DNA of 64,000 nucleotides, from contig CAZBRS010000025.1 of the NCBI GenBank assembly GCA_964494475.1, positions 14,748-78,747 of the forward strand, given 5' to 3'. The notes below the pieces were generated by a model. The model had not been told where the DNA came from. It worked only from the letters and a program-made list of their open reading frames with translations, and ran no database searches. The translations under genes were made by a program, and so were the position numbers. Positions 10,210-18,538 of this stretch are shown here, piece after piece. Every line of letters begins with the position of its first letter. Positions within the stretch are counted from its first letter, which is position 1. This DNA comes from CAZBRS01 sp964494475 (lineage in GTDB: Bacteria; Myxococcota_A; UBA9042; CAZBRS01).

Positions 10210-11724
10210 TCAGAAGGCCATCCTCGCTACGAGGGCAAAGCCCAAAATATCGGGCTTGTCGAACGACCGGATGGCGTGCCCGTGCTCGTCCTGGAAGACC
10301 TGGGCCAGGTTGTTGTCGCGCTGGTAGAAGACCTCGCCGAGGACCGAGAAGGTCTCGTAGCTCCACTTGAGCGCGAAGCGGCCGAGGAGGACGGGCATGG
10401 CGTCTTCGCCCGAGGGCAGGATGGACCAGTTGGCGGCGTTGGTGTCCATGACCACCATGGTGCGCAGGCCGGTCGAGACGCTGTCGGCGGCCTGGCCCTC
10501 GGGCACGTTGCCCTTGTAGGTGGCCGGAATGATGACGCCGGCCGTCAGCGACGGCGTGAGGCCGAGGGTCGGGAAGTGGTAGTCGGCCGACAGCGCGCCG
10601 AAGATCTCGGGCGTGACCGTCACGTTCTCGGGCAGCGCCTGGTACGGCACCAGCCCGGGCACGTTGAACAGGATGAACGTGAGGTCGCGCATCGAGCCCA
10701 GCAGGTGCAGGCGCAGCATCTTGTACTTGGCGCGCAGGGTGACGCCGAAGCCCTTCGAGAGCTCGTTCTTGGTCGAGTGGATGTGGTCGGGGTCCTCGAG
10801 GGTCTGCACCAGCAGCGAGCCCTCGGCCGCTGCGTAGAAGCTGAAGCCCTTGTTGTAGTCTTCTTCGGTGAACACGGTCGAGCGCAGGGGGTCGGCGAAG
10901 TAGCTGCGCACGCCGATCTCGTCGCCGATGGGCAGGCCCTTCAGCCAGCCCAGGCGCGCCGAGCCGCCGCCGGCCCAGATGGGCTTGCCGAGCACGTTGG
11001 CGCGCGTGTTGTTGCCCTTCTGGAACACGCCGCCCGAGGCCTCGACCCACAGCTGGTCGAACAGCTCGACGCCCGCGCCGGCCAACGCGCCGTAGGCGGT
11101 CTGCTCGACGTACTTGTTGGTGTTGCCGCCGGGGTTGTAGAGGATGTCCTCGGCCGGGCTGCGGACCAGCGCCGTCTTCAGGCCGACGAACCCGTACAGG
11201 GTCTTCGACGCGTAGCCGAGCTTGAGTCCCGGCACGGGACCCTTGCGGAAGTTCTTGGGGAAGACGTCGGCCACGCCCCAGGCCAGGTCGGGCGCGTAGC
11301 CCAGGCGCAGGGCGTTCGACTCGTTGGGGTACAGCTCGAGGTAGAGCTTGCGGTCGGCCAACGCGCGGTCGAAGAGCCAGTTCAGGCGCAGGTGCGAGCC
11401 GTAGTCCTTGAGCGTGCCCTGGGCCAGGTTCAGCCGCATGAGCAGCGCGCCCTCGGGCACGAAGTGCTCGCCGCTGGTGATGGCGCCCTTCAGGTTCATG
11501 AGCATGAGGCTCTCGGAGATCTCGGTCGGGAAGGCCCGGTCGAGCGCCGTGCCCGACATGTTGCCGAAGAACGCCGAGGGGCTGTTCTTGCGCGTCTCGC
11601 CGGGCCCGCGCAGCACGTTGTCGTCGCCCACGGTGAACGTCAGGTCGGCCTTCAGATCGGCGGCCCGCGCCGAGGGAGCCGTGAGCAGCAGGACGCCCGA
11701 CAGGAGGGCCAGCAGGGTCTTCAT
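10210..11724 (-). CDS. Outer-membrane beta-barrel-like protein, unknown function
   Basis: The 504-aa product begins with a clear signal peptide (MKTLLALLSGVLLLTAPSARA, cut after about residue 21) and ends in LGFALVARMAF. The C-terminal Phe is typical of BAM-inserted barrels. The body alternates polar and aromatic residues in short strand-like stretches such as YKMLRLHLLGSMRDLTFILF, with loop-like glycine and aspartate segments. No specific porin family is recognised. The start overlaps the stop of the upstream lipoprotein gene by 4 bp (ATGA), so the lipoprotein and barrel are probably co-translated and may form one envelope complex. The Shine-Dalgarno GGGAGAG precedes ATG 11724. Confidence 0.7.
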   Translation of the reverse strand: MKTLLALLSGVLLLTAPSARAADLKADLTFTVGDDNVLRGPGETRKNSPSAFFGNMSGTALDRAFPTEISESLMLMNLKGAITSGEHFVPEGALLMRLNLAQGTLKDYGSHLRLNWLFDRALADRKLYLELYPNESNALRLGYAPDLAWGVADVFPKNFRKGPVPGLKLGYASKTLYGFVGLKTALVRSPAEDILYNPGGNTNKYVEQTAYGALAGAGVELFDQLWVEASGGVFQKGNNTRANVLGKPIWAGGGSARLGWLKGLPIGDEIGVRSYFADPLRSTVFTEEDYNKGFSFYAAAEGSLLVQTLEDPDHIHSTKNELSKGFGVTLRAKYKMLRLHLLGSMRDLTFILFNVPGLVPYQALPENVTVTPEIFGALSADYHFPTLGLTPSLTAGVIIPATYKGNVPEGQAADSVSTGLRTMVVMDTNAANWSILPSGEDAMPVLLGRFALKWSYETFSVLGEVFYQRDNNLAQVFQDEHGHAIRSFDKPDILGFALVARMAF

Positions 11725-13346
11725 GGAGTCTCTCCCTTCTCTTCCACCATGTCTTCGTCGAAGCGCGGCACGATGGTGTGGAACTGCAGCTCGCAGCGGG
11801 ACTCTTCCCAGGTCTTGGGGCAGAGGAAGAGGTGCCGGAGGTTGCCGGTGGCCGACACCAGCCGGCGCTCGGGGCAACGGTACTCGAGGAAGCGCGTGTC
11901 GCCGAGCCAGACCGCCCCGAGGGTGCAGCGTTCGTTGCGGTCGGGCTGGCCCAGGTACTCGATGCGCAGGGGCGCGAACTCCTGCAGCATCTCGCCCGAG
12001 ACCGCCAGCTTCTTCTTGCCCGCCACGAAGGCGGCGTACTGTTTGTACTCGAAGAAGCCCTCGAGCTGCGTGCACGTCGGGTCTTCCTGGCACACGGTGC
12101 GGCAGGTGTCTTCGTCGCCGTCGTAGTCGATGTCGCCGTTGGCGTTGGCGTCGCAGGCCAGGAAGCGCGTCGAGAGGATGACGTCGTCGACCTTGATGAG
12201 GCCGTTCTCGAAGGGCTCGAGCGCCACGGCGTTCTCGTACACGGACAGCGCGTAGTCGTCGGCGGCCGGGTCCTCGAGCTTCAGGCGCTCGGTCACGTCG
12301 ACCGGCTCGGGCACCTTGGCCTTGGGATCGAGGCGCAGGTTGATCGTGCACTCGGGGTCGTCGGGGTTGTCGAAGTAGGTCCAGAACGTCGGGAAGGCGA
12401 TCTGCGTGTTGCCCTCGTGCTCGACCGCCCCGCCCGAGAACCAGCAGAGCTTGTCGCCGTAGCTGACGTTGTCGGGCGTCGACCAGGTGTAGAGGAAGAT
12501 CGAGTTGTAGTAGCCGGGCGATCCGTCGGGCCGCACCTCGACCTGGTCGTCGAGATCGGTGACGAACATGCCCGACGACGTGACGTTCGTGACGATGAAG
12601 CGCCCCTGGTCGATACGCACGTCCTGCCCCTGCAGGGGGCTGGAGGTGGCCACGGCGCTCGTGAACTGCAGGTGCCGGATGAGGGGATTCTCGAAGATCA
12701 ACGCCCGGTCGGTCACGCCCGCCACGCCGGTGATCGCGTGCTCCACGGCGTCGGTCTCGGAGTCGCAGCCGGCGTCGGCCAGGTCGGTCACGCCGTTCCG
12801 GTCGTTGTCCTTGCCATCGTTGCACTCGCCGTAGGCGCCGACGCGCGGCTTGTAGCCAGAGTCTTCGACCCACAGCAACGTGGGCCCGGTGCCGCGCGCG
12901 AAGAAGATCTCGACGTCTTCGGCCACGCCGTCTTCGATGCGCACGGTGCGCGCGGGCGGGGGCACGAAGCCCGGGATGGCCGAGACGGTGAGGAAGCCCG
13001 TGAACGGCACGCGCACGCCGAAGTTGCCGATGGCCTCCACGGTGATGCGCGTGCTCGTAACGCAGGCGCCCAGGCAGAGCTCGTACTGGCCGGGGCAGTC
13101 GTCGTCGGCCGCGCACGGCAGCTCGGACTCGTTGCAGTAGTGCACGCACGACTGGTCGGCGGGGCACGCGGGCACGTCGGGGGTGCACAGCTGCCCGCTC
13201 ACGAAGGGCAGCGGCTCGGCCTCGGTGCCGAGCGTACCCGCGGGGCTCGTGATGCGCACCTCGAAGGCCAGGAGGCCGTCTTCGCCGAAGTGCTTGGTGG
13301 TGCACGCCGTCGACACCAGGAGCGCCAGCCCCGCGACCAGCAGCAT
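11721..13346 (-). CDS. Lipoprotein with Myxococcota-type Cys/Asp motif, unknown function
   Basis: The 541-aa protein starts MLLVAGLALLVSTAC, a lipoprotein signal with the lipidated cysteine at residue 15. It contains a calcium-like C-x-DGKDNDRNG-x-TD motif common in Myxococcota surface proteins and several cysteine pairs, which indicates life in the periplasm or on the cell surface. No enzymatic domain is visible. An alternative start at 13379 would add MTRHAPTYRGS, but those codons are made by a dispersed palindrome (13354-13384), so the inner ATG is preferred. The stop overlaps the start of the beta-barrel gene (ATGA), so the two products are likely partners. Confidence 0.72.
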   Translation of the reverse strand: MLLVAGLALLVSTACTTKHFGEDGLLAFEVRITSPAGTLGTEAEPLPFVSGQLCTPDVPACPADQSCVHYCNESELPCAADDDCPGQYELCLGACVTSTRITVEAIGNFGVRVPFTGFLTVSAIPGFVPPPARTVRIEDGVAEDVEIFFARGTGPTLLWVEDSGYKPRVGAYGECNDGKDNDRNGVTDLADAGCDSETDAVEHAITGVAGVTDRALIFENPLIRHLQFTSAVATSSPLQGQDVRIDQGRFIVTNVTSSGMFVTDLDDQVEVRPDGSPGYYNSIFLYTWSTPDNVSYGDKLCWFSGGAVEHEGNTQIAFPTFWTYFDNPDDPECTINLRLDPKAKVPEPVDVTERLKLEDPAADDYALSVYENAVALEPFENGLIKVDDVILSTRFLACDANANGDIDYDGDEDTCRTVCQEDPTCTQLEGFFEYKQYAAFVAGKKKLAVSGEMLQEFAPLRIEYLGQPDRNERCTLGAVWLGDTRFLEYRCPERRLVSATGNLRHLFLCPKTWEESRCELQFHTIVPRFDEDMVEEKGETP

Positions 13347-13353
13347 CGACCCA

Positions 13354-13384
13354 CGGTAGGTAGGGGCATGACGTGTCATGCCCT
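13354..13384. repeat. 31-bp dispersed palindromic repeat, copy 1
   Basis: This 31-bp sequence matches 38056-38086 with one mismatch (position 13359). Its core, 13364-13383, is a near-perfect palindrome with 9-bp arms GGGCATGAC/GTCATGCCC around GT. Both copies lie between two minus-strand genes, 17-18 bp upstream of a lipoprotein start. It could be a REP-like element or an operator. Confidence 0.85.
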
Positions 13385-13396
13385 GCGGCTGGCGCA

Positions 13397-16261
13397 TCAT
13401 TCTCCCCCCCCGCCCAGGTAATCGTCGTCGATGTCCTCGGGGTCGTCGAAGACCGGCTTCTTGGTGTGGTAGCCCTCGAGGTTCTCGGGCAGGATGCGCT
13501 GGATGCGGCCGTCGACCTCGGACTGGGCGCACGGCACCTGCAGGCAGCGCTCGAGCGCGTTGCTGTGCGCGTCGACGCGGCAGTTGGTCTCGGGCGACTG
13601 GTCGTTCGTGCACAGGGTGGGCGTGCACAGGCCGCCCTCGCAGCCCTCGTCGACGCCGCAGTTCCGGTCGTCGGAGCAGAACGCGCGGCAGCGGTGTTCG
13701 AGGCAGCGGCCCGCGGGCGCCACGCAGAAGTTTTCGGAGCACACGAGGCCGTCAGGGCAATCGGCGTCGCGGGCGCACGGGCCGCACGCCGCGTTGCAGG
13801 CTCCCTTCACACACGCGCCCCCCGGGCACTGCACGTCGCCCTCGCAGCGCACGGCGTCGGGAAGGCAATACCCGAACGCGCACACCACGCCCTCGGGGCA
13901 CTCGGCGTTCGTCGAGCAGTCGGTGCGCTCGGGCTGGCAATAGCCACGGCGGCAGATCTGGCCGTCGCAGTCGGCGTCGGCGGCGCACCGCGCGGTGGTG
14001 CCCAGGCACATGGCCGTGCCCGCGCTGCACTCGGAGTCGTCGTCGCAGACCGCCCGGCCCGGCACCTCGCAGGCGCCCTCGACGCAGAGCGAGAACCGAT
14101 CGGGCAGCAGCGCCTCCTCCTGGCAATCGGCGTCGGTCGTGCAGCGCACCACGCACTCGCCGGCCACGCAGGCCACGCGGTCGGGGACGCAGTGCCCGCC
14201 CAGGCACGTCTGCCCCGCCTCGCACTGCCCCGGGCTGGTGCAGGTCTGGCAGTCGCTGCCCGGCGGGCAGATGCTCGCCAGATCGTAGCAGTGGGCCGTC
14301 TTGGAGCACGACTCGATGGGCGGCACCACGCAGCGCTCGGGGCGAACCCGCGGCGCATCGGACGTCACGTCGAGGTCTTCGCAGTACTGCGCGTAGTAGG
14401 CGTCGACGTCGGCCACGCAGGCCGCGATGGTGGGGCAATCGCGCAGGCGCGTGCGCCCGTGCTCGTCGAGGCAGCGATCGATGCACTTGCCGCCGCTGAT
14501 GATGCGCTCGAGCACGGCCTCGCGGATGGGCACGCCCGTGTTCACCTGGGTGCTGTTCGAGCGCAGCATGACGAAGCCCGAGCCGCCCGTGGCGAGGTAG
14601 TCGTTGGTGGCCACCTCGTAGAGCTGGTCGGCGACGAGCGGCACGGTGGTGCAGCCCTCGGGGTCGGCCGTCAGCGGATCGGGGCACGTGGTGATGCGGA
14701 TGTCGCGGGCGAAGGGGGGGCAACGGCACTCGGACAGCAGCGTGGCGCCCGCGGGGCAGAGGCACGCCTCGCGGCACTTGTCGGTCAGCGGCTTCTGCTC
14801 CATGCCCTCGCACTTCGACGGCGACAGGAAGGCCTCGTCGAACTCGAGGTTGCCCGGGCACTCGTGGCGCTCGTACCAGCAGAGGCACTCTTCGGGCGCG
14901 TGGTTGCAGTCCATGGTGAACTCGACGCCCGAGACCTGCAGCTGGCTGGTGCAGCCGCGCCCCGCGCTGCGCTCGGTGTTGTAGTCGAGCAGGTACTCGA
15001 GGTCGCGCCCGCTGAGGATGAGCGTCGACACCGTGTTCTCGAACGGGAAGACGTTGAAGAGGTCTTCGAACGTGATGATGCCGGGGTAGATGTTCGAGCG
15101 GATGCCCAGGGTGTTGTTGAACGCCAGGTCGACGCGCGCGTACTGGCGCATGGCCTCGGCCACCAGGTTCCCCAGCGCCGAGTCGCCGCCCTCGTAGCCG
15201 TACTTCGTGAGCACGGACGAGGTGTAACCGAACACGCTCGTGAGATCCCACATCTGGTTCAGCGCCAGGCGGTAGGGCTCCATGAGCTCGAGCATCTTGG
15301 GATCTTCGGGCACGCGGTTGTCGACCGGCAGCAGCTCGTATTCGTGGGCCACGATGGCGCCGTCGCGCACGACCACGTCGAGCTTGCCGAGGTACTTGGC
15401 GAAGGCCCCCGAGTGGATGATGAGGATGTCGCGGCCGTCGCCGGCCTTGGTCATCTTGGGCGGGTTCAGAGCCAGGTGCGTGTGACCGCCGAAGAGCACG
15501 TCGATGCCGCGCGTGCAGCGCACGATGTCTTCGTCTTCCGAGAAGCCGCCGTGGGAGTTGACCACGATCAGGTCGACCTGCGGCTCGAGGAAGTCGATCC
15601 AGTACTGCAGCGTCTGCTCCATGTTGATGGGCACGATGCCCAGGCTGTTGCCCACGTCGGTCAGGCTCGAGAGCGACGAGAAGTTGCCGAGCCCGATGAT
15701 GCCGAGCTTGAGGCCGCCGGTCTGCACGATGACGTAGGGCTTCACCAGATCGCCCAGGCGGTTCCCTGGCACGAACAGGTAGTTGGCGGCCAGCACGGGG
15801 AAGGTGGCCCAACGCTCGAGCTGGACCGTGAGGTTCTCGAGGCCGTTGTCGAACTCGTGGTTGCCGAGCACCGTGCAGTCGGGGTTCAGGAACGAGAGCA
15901 TGCGCACCTCGGCCTCGCCCTTGAACGCGTTGAAGATGGGCGCGCCCTGGAAGAAGTCGCCGGTGTCGAGGTACACGGTGCGCTCGTTGCGCTGCCGCTC
16001 GCGGTGGATCAGCCACGCGAGGCGCGCCGCTCCGCCGAAGGGCTCGTTCTCCTGGTCGAGCCCGAGCTGCTCGTCGGTGTAGGTCACCTCCATGCGGAAG
16101 GGGAGCAGCCGCGAGTGCATGTCCGAGGTGTGCAGGAAGGTGAGCTTGATGTCGCGGCCTTCGACGGCGGGGTTCTCGTGCTGCTCGGCGCACGCCGCGG
16201 CCAGCCCGAGGGCCAGCGCGAGCGCGACGAGACGGGGCGCGGACGAGAGGACTCTCTGCAA
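13397..16261 (-). CDS. 5'-nucleotidase / UshA-type metallophosphoesterase lipoprotein with Cys-rich tail
   Basis: The 954-aa protein has a lipoprotein signal (LAAAC, lipidated cysteine about 24). The calcineurin-like metallophosphoesterase follows with metal ligands in TSDMH, GDFFQG, GNHEFD, NSHGG and GGHTH. The 5'-nucleotidase C-terminal domain spans about residues 350-640 (NTLGIRSN, GGSGF). The enzyme would release nucleosides and phosphate from external nucleotides. Unusually, about 290 residues of Cys-rich repeats (C-x-DADC, C-x-NAEC types) are appended. The start is TTG 16261, supported by AGGAGG 7 nt upstream, and the signal peptide begins there. It lies upstream of, and on the same strand as, the lipoprotein/barrel pair. 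Domain call is secure; the tail's role is unknown. Confidence 0.88.
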   Translation of the reverse strand: MQRVLSSAPRLVALALALGLAAACAEQHENPAVEGRDIKLTFLHTSDMHSRLLPFRMEVTYTDEQLGLDQENEPFGGAARLAWLIHRERQRNERTVYLDTGDFFQGAPIFNAFKGEAEVRMLSFLNPDCTVLGNHEFDNGLENLTVQLERWATFPVLAANYLFVPGNRLGDLVKPYVIVQTGGLKLGIIGLGNFSSLSSLTDVGNSLGIVPINMEQTLQYWIDFLEPQVDLIVVNSHGGFSEDEDIVRCTRGIDVLFGGHTHLALNPPKMTKAGDGRDILIIHSGAFAKYLGKLDVVVRDGAIVAHEYELLPVDNRVPEDPKMLELMEPYRLALNQMWDLTSVFGYTSSVLTKYGYEGGDSALGNLVAEAMRQYARVDLAFNNTLGIRSNIYPGIITFEDLFNVFPFENTVSTLILSGRDLEYLLDYNTERSAGRGCTSQLQVSGVEFTMDCNHAPEECLCWYERHECPGNLEFDEAFLSPSKCEGMEQKPLTDKCREACLCPAGATLLSECRCPPFARDIRITTCPDPLTADPEGCTTVPLVADQLYEVATNDYLATGGSGFVMLRSNSTQVNTGVPIREAVLERIISGGKCIDRCLDEHGRTRLRDCPTIAACVADVDAYYAQYCEDLDVTSDAPRVRPERCVVPPIESCSKTAHCYDLASICPPGSDCQTCTSPGQCEAGQTCLGGHCVPDRVACVAGECVVRCTTDADCQEEALLPDRFSLCVEGACEVPGRAVCDDDSECSAGTAMCLGTTARCAADADCDGQICRRGYCQPERTDCSTNAECPEGVVCAFGYCLPDAVRCEGDVQCPGGACVKGACNAACGPCARDADCPDGLVCSENFCVAPAGRCLEHRCRAFCSDDRNCGVDEGCEGGLCTPTLCTNDQSPETNCRVDAHSNALERCLQVPCAQSEVDGRIQRILPENLEGYHTKKPVFDDPEDIDDDYLGGGGE

Positions 16262-16371
16262 CGACGACCCTCCTTGCGGGCCTGAAACCGCAGGCTTCTA
16301 TCACGAGTCCGTACCCCCGGCAACGTCGAACGTCGCGCGGGCCGGCCCGCCACGGTTCGGGCGCCGAGCGT

Positions 16372-17466
16372 TCAGAGGGGAGCGACCCCGAGCCGCGTGG
16401 CGACGGCGTAGACCGTGGCCCGTACGACCTGGGTCGCATACTCCAGGTCGAGCCGGTCCAGGCCGTCGGGCCCCTCGGCGCAGTGGTAGTTGCGGTTGCG
16501 GTACTCGGAGGTGTCGGTGATCATCATGGCCGGGAAGCCGGCCCACCAGAAGGCGGCGTGGTCGGAGCGCTGTAGCGTGCCGAACACGGGGCTGTGGAGC
16601 TGGTTCTGCTTCAGCTCGAGGCGGATGTTCGGCAGGCCGATCGCCAGGGCGTGCGCCTCGAGGGGCAGCGCGGCCTCGAGGGCGTTCTCGTCGGCGATGA
16701 CGGCCACGAAGTCGCCGCGCAGGTCGTTGGCCTTCAGTTGGTCGGCCTGGGTCTTGAAGATCACGTCGAGCCCGGGCGGGAGCTGCTGGGAGTTCGGTGC
16801 GCTCGAGGCGTAGCCGATCATCTCGAAGACGTAGGCCGCCTGAATGGCTTCGCCGTTCTGGGCCGCCCGGTTGGCGTAGGCCCGCGAGCCCTGCAGGCCG
16901 ATCTCTTCCTGGTCCCAGCAGGCGACCACCAGCGTGCGCTCGAAGCGGGCCGCCGAGAGCACGCGGGCCGCCTCGAACACGCCAGCCACCCCCGACGCGT
17001 TGTCGTCGGCGCCGTCGCACCCTGCGATGTGGTCGTAGTGGGCCGAGACCACCAGCCGCTCGGAGGGCAGGCTCGCGCCCGCCCGTACGCCGATCACGTT
17101 GACGCCGCCCTGGAACTCCTGACGCTCGACCTCGAAGCCGAGGCCGGCGAAGACCTCGGCGCAGCGATCCTGCACCGCCTGCCAGTGGGCAGAGCCGGGG
17201 GCGCGCGGCTTCGCGAGAAAGTCCAGGTCGGCCGCCAGCCGCTCGCGGTCGACCGCCGCGGCCAGGCCCTCGGGCGTCGGCACGACGGACGAGCCCTCGT
17301 CGGGTTCGCCGGCCTGCTCGCGGACGTCGGGCTCGGCGGCTTGCTCGCGCACCTCGGGCCCGGCCTGCCCCGGGTCGCGCGCGTCCGAGGACGTGCCTCC
17401 CCCCCCGCACGAGGTGCACGCCAGGACCCCCGCCGCGAGCGCCGCGATCAATCGCAGGATCGTCAT
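16372..17466 (-). CDS. M28-family zinc aminopeptidase-like lipoprotein
   Basis: The 364-aa protein starts with a lipoprotein signal (MTILRLIAALAAGVLACTSC, lipidation at C17 or C20) and an Asp/Glu/Pro-rich linker to about residue 60. The M28 peptidase core has zinc-ligand motifs SAHYDH (H143, D145), DGADDNASG (D154), WDQEE (E187-E188, catalytic base and ligand) and the late RSDHAAFWW histidine. M28 enzymes remove N-terminal residues from peptides; here the enzyme would act outside the inner membrane. The segment that often carries another ligand Asp reads FEMIGY, normal for this family. ATG 17466 is used. Confidence 0.88.
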   Translation of the reverse strand: MTILRLIAALAAGVLACTSCGGGGTSSDARDPGQAGPEVREQAAEPDVREQAGEPDEGSSVVPTPEGLAAAVDRERLAADLDFLAKPRAPGSAHWQAVQDRCAEVFAGLGFEVERQEFQGGVNVIGVRAGASLPSERLVVSAHYDHIAGCDGADDNASGVAGVFEAARVLSAARFERTLVVACWDQEEIGLQGSRAYANRAAQNGEAIQAAYVFEMIGYASSAPNSQQLPPGLDVIFKTQADQLKANDLRGDFVAVIADENALEAALPLEAHALAIGLPNIRLELKQNQLHSPVFGTLQRSDHAAFWWAGFPAMMITDTSEYRNRNYHCAEGPDGLDRLDLEYATQVVRATVYAVATRLGVAPL

Positions 17467-17537
17467 GGCCCGTCTCTCGATTTCGTGAACGTGGGGAGTC
17501 TACCCGGACGCCGGCCGGGACGCCAGGGCGTAAAGGT

Positions 17538-18425
17538 TCACGACGCCGCGGCCAGCCCGGCCAGCCGCGCCACGTCGTCGGCCAGAACGGGCCACAGGGG
17601 GCGGGGCAGGCTGTGGCCCATGCCGGGGTGCACGACCAGCCGGGCGCCGGGGATGGCCAGGGCCGTAGCGCGTCCCGCCCACGGGAGGATCAGCGGGTCT
17701 TCGGCGCCGTGCACGACGAGCGTTGGGAGGCGCAACGTGCCCAGCGCCGCCCGACGATCGCCCGAGGCGAGCACGGCGACCAGTTGGCGCACGAAGCCGG
17801 CCGGGTTCACGCCGCGCGCCACCTGCTCCTCGAGCAAGCCTCGCAGCAGCGGTTCGTCGAACGGATAGCCCCGGCCGGCGATCACCCGGAAGATGCCGAC
17901 TTCGCGCTCGATGGCCCTGGCCGGATCGGCGGGAACGGGCGACGTGATGGCCCGGAGCGCCAGGGGCGTAGCCAGCCAGCCCCTTCGCCCGCCGGGGGTC
18001 GCCATGATCGAGGTGAGGGTGCGCACGCGCCCCGGGTGGCGAATGGCGAGGCACTGGGCCACCATGCCCCCCAGGGAGACGCCGAGTACGTGGGCCGACG
18101 CCAGGCCGAGCGCGTCGAGCAGCCCCGCGGCGTCGTCGGCCAGATCCCACAGCGTGTAGGGCGCCGGCACGGGCAGGCCCAGGTACGCGCGCACGATGGC
18201 CCGCGGGATGGAGGGGACGGGCGCGTCGTCGAGCCACGTGGAGCGACCCGCGTCGCGGTTGTCGAAGCGGATGGTGCGAAAGCCGCGCGCGCGCAGTTCG
18301 TCGAGCAGGCCGGGGGGCCAGAAGACCAACTGGGAGCCGAGCCCCATGATCAGGAGCAGGGGCTCGCCCTGCCCTTCGTCGAGGACGTCGAGGTCGAGGC
18401 CGGTGGCTACGGTGACGCGTTCCAT
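17538..18425 (-). CDS. Alpha/beta hydrolase
   Basis: The 295-aa protein is a typical alpha/beta hydrolase without a signal peptide. The nucleophile is S117 in GVSLGG, the acid D243 in HGAEDP and the base H271 in GMGHSLP. The oxyanion segment is MGLGSQLVFWPP, and a cap region lies between about 145 and 220. This pattern matches esterase/lactonase-like proteins close to the proline iminopeptidase and haloperoxidase groups; substrate unknown. ATG 18425 gives the expected N-terminal strand. It is divergent from the gene at 18539, with 113 bp between starts. Confidence 0.87.
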   Translation of the reverse strand: MERVTVATGLDLDVLDEGQGEPLLLIMGLGSQLVFWPPGLLDELRARGFRTIRFDNRDAGRSTWLDDAPVPSIPRAIVRAYLGLPVPAPYTLWDLADDAAGLLDALGLASAHVLGVSLGGMVAQCLAIRHPGRVRTLTSIMATPGGRRGWLATPLALRAITSPVPADPARAIEREVGIFRVIAGRGYPFDEPLLRGLLEEQVARGVNPAGFVRQLVAVLASGDRRAALGTLRLPTLVVHGAEDPLILPWAGRATALAIPGARLVVHPGMGHSLPRPLWPVLADDVARLAGLAAAS

Positions 18426-18472
18426 GCCGGAAGAATGGCGCACGTGCCGCGGCGCGTCAATGGTCGAATGGT

Positions 18473-18485
18473 GGGGTGCCCCTAC
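18473..18485. repeat. GGGGTGCCCCTAC element in divergent intergenic region
   Basis: This 13-bp sequence is identical to 36536-36548 and shares TGCCCCTAC with the two 31-bp repeats (as GTAGGGGCA on the opposite strand). It lies between the divergent hydrolase and Cys-rich lipoprotein genes, 54 bp upstream of the latter's ATG. Confidence 0.45.
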
Positions 18486-18538
18486 CCATCGGCAGGCTTT
18501 TCGCGTACGTTTCGTGGGAACGTCACGGAGGATCCGGA

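Noticed and set aside
13347..13379. N-terminal extension MTRHAPTYRGS of the lipoprotein
   Set aside because: These codons are produced by the dispersed 31-bp repeat (the same peptide is encoded at the other copy), and the lipoprotein signal starts at 13346.
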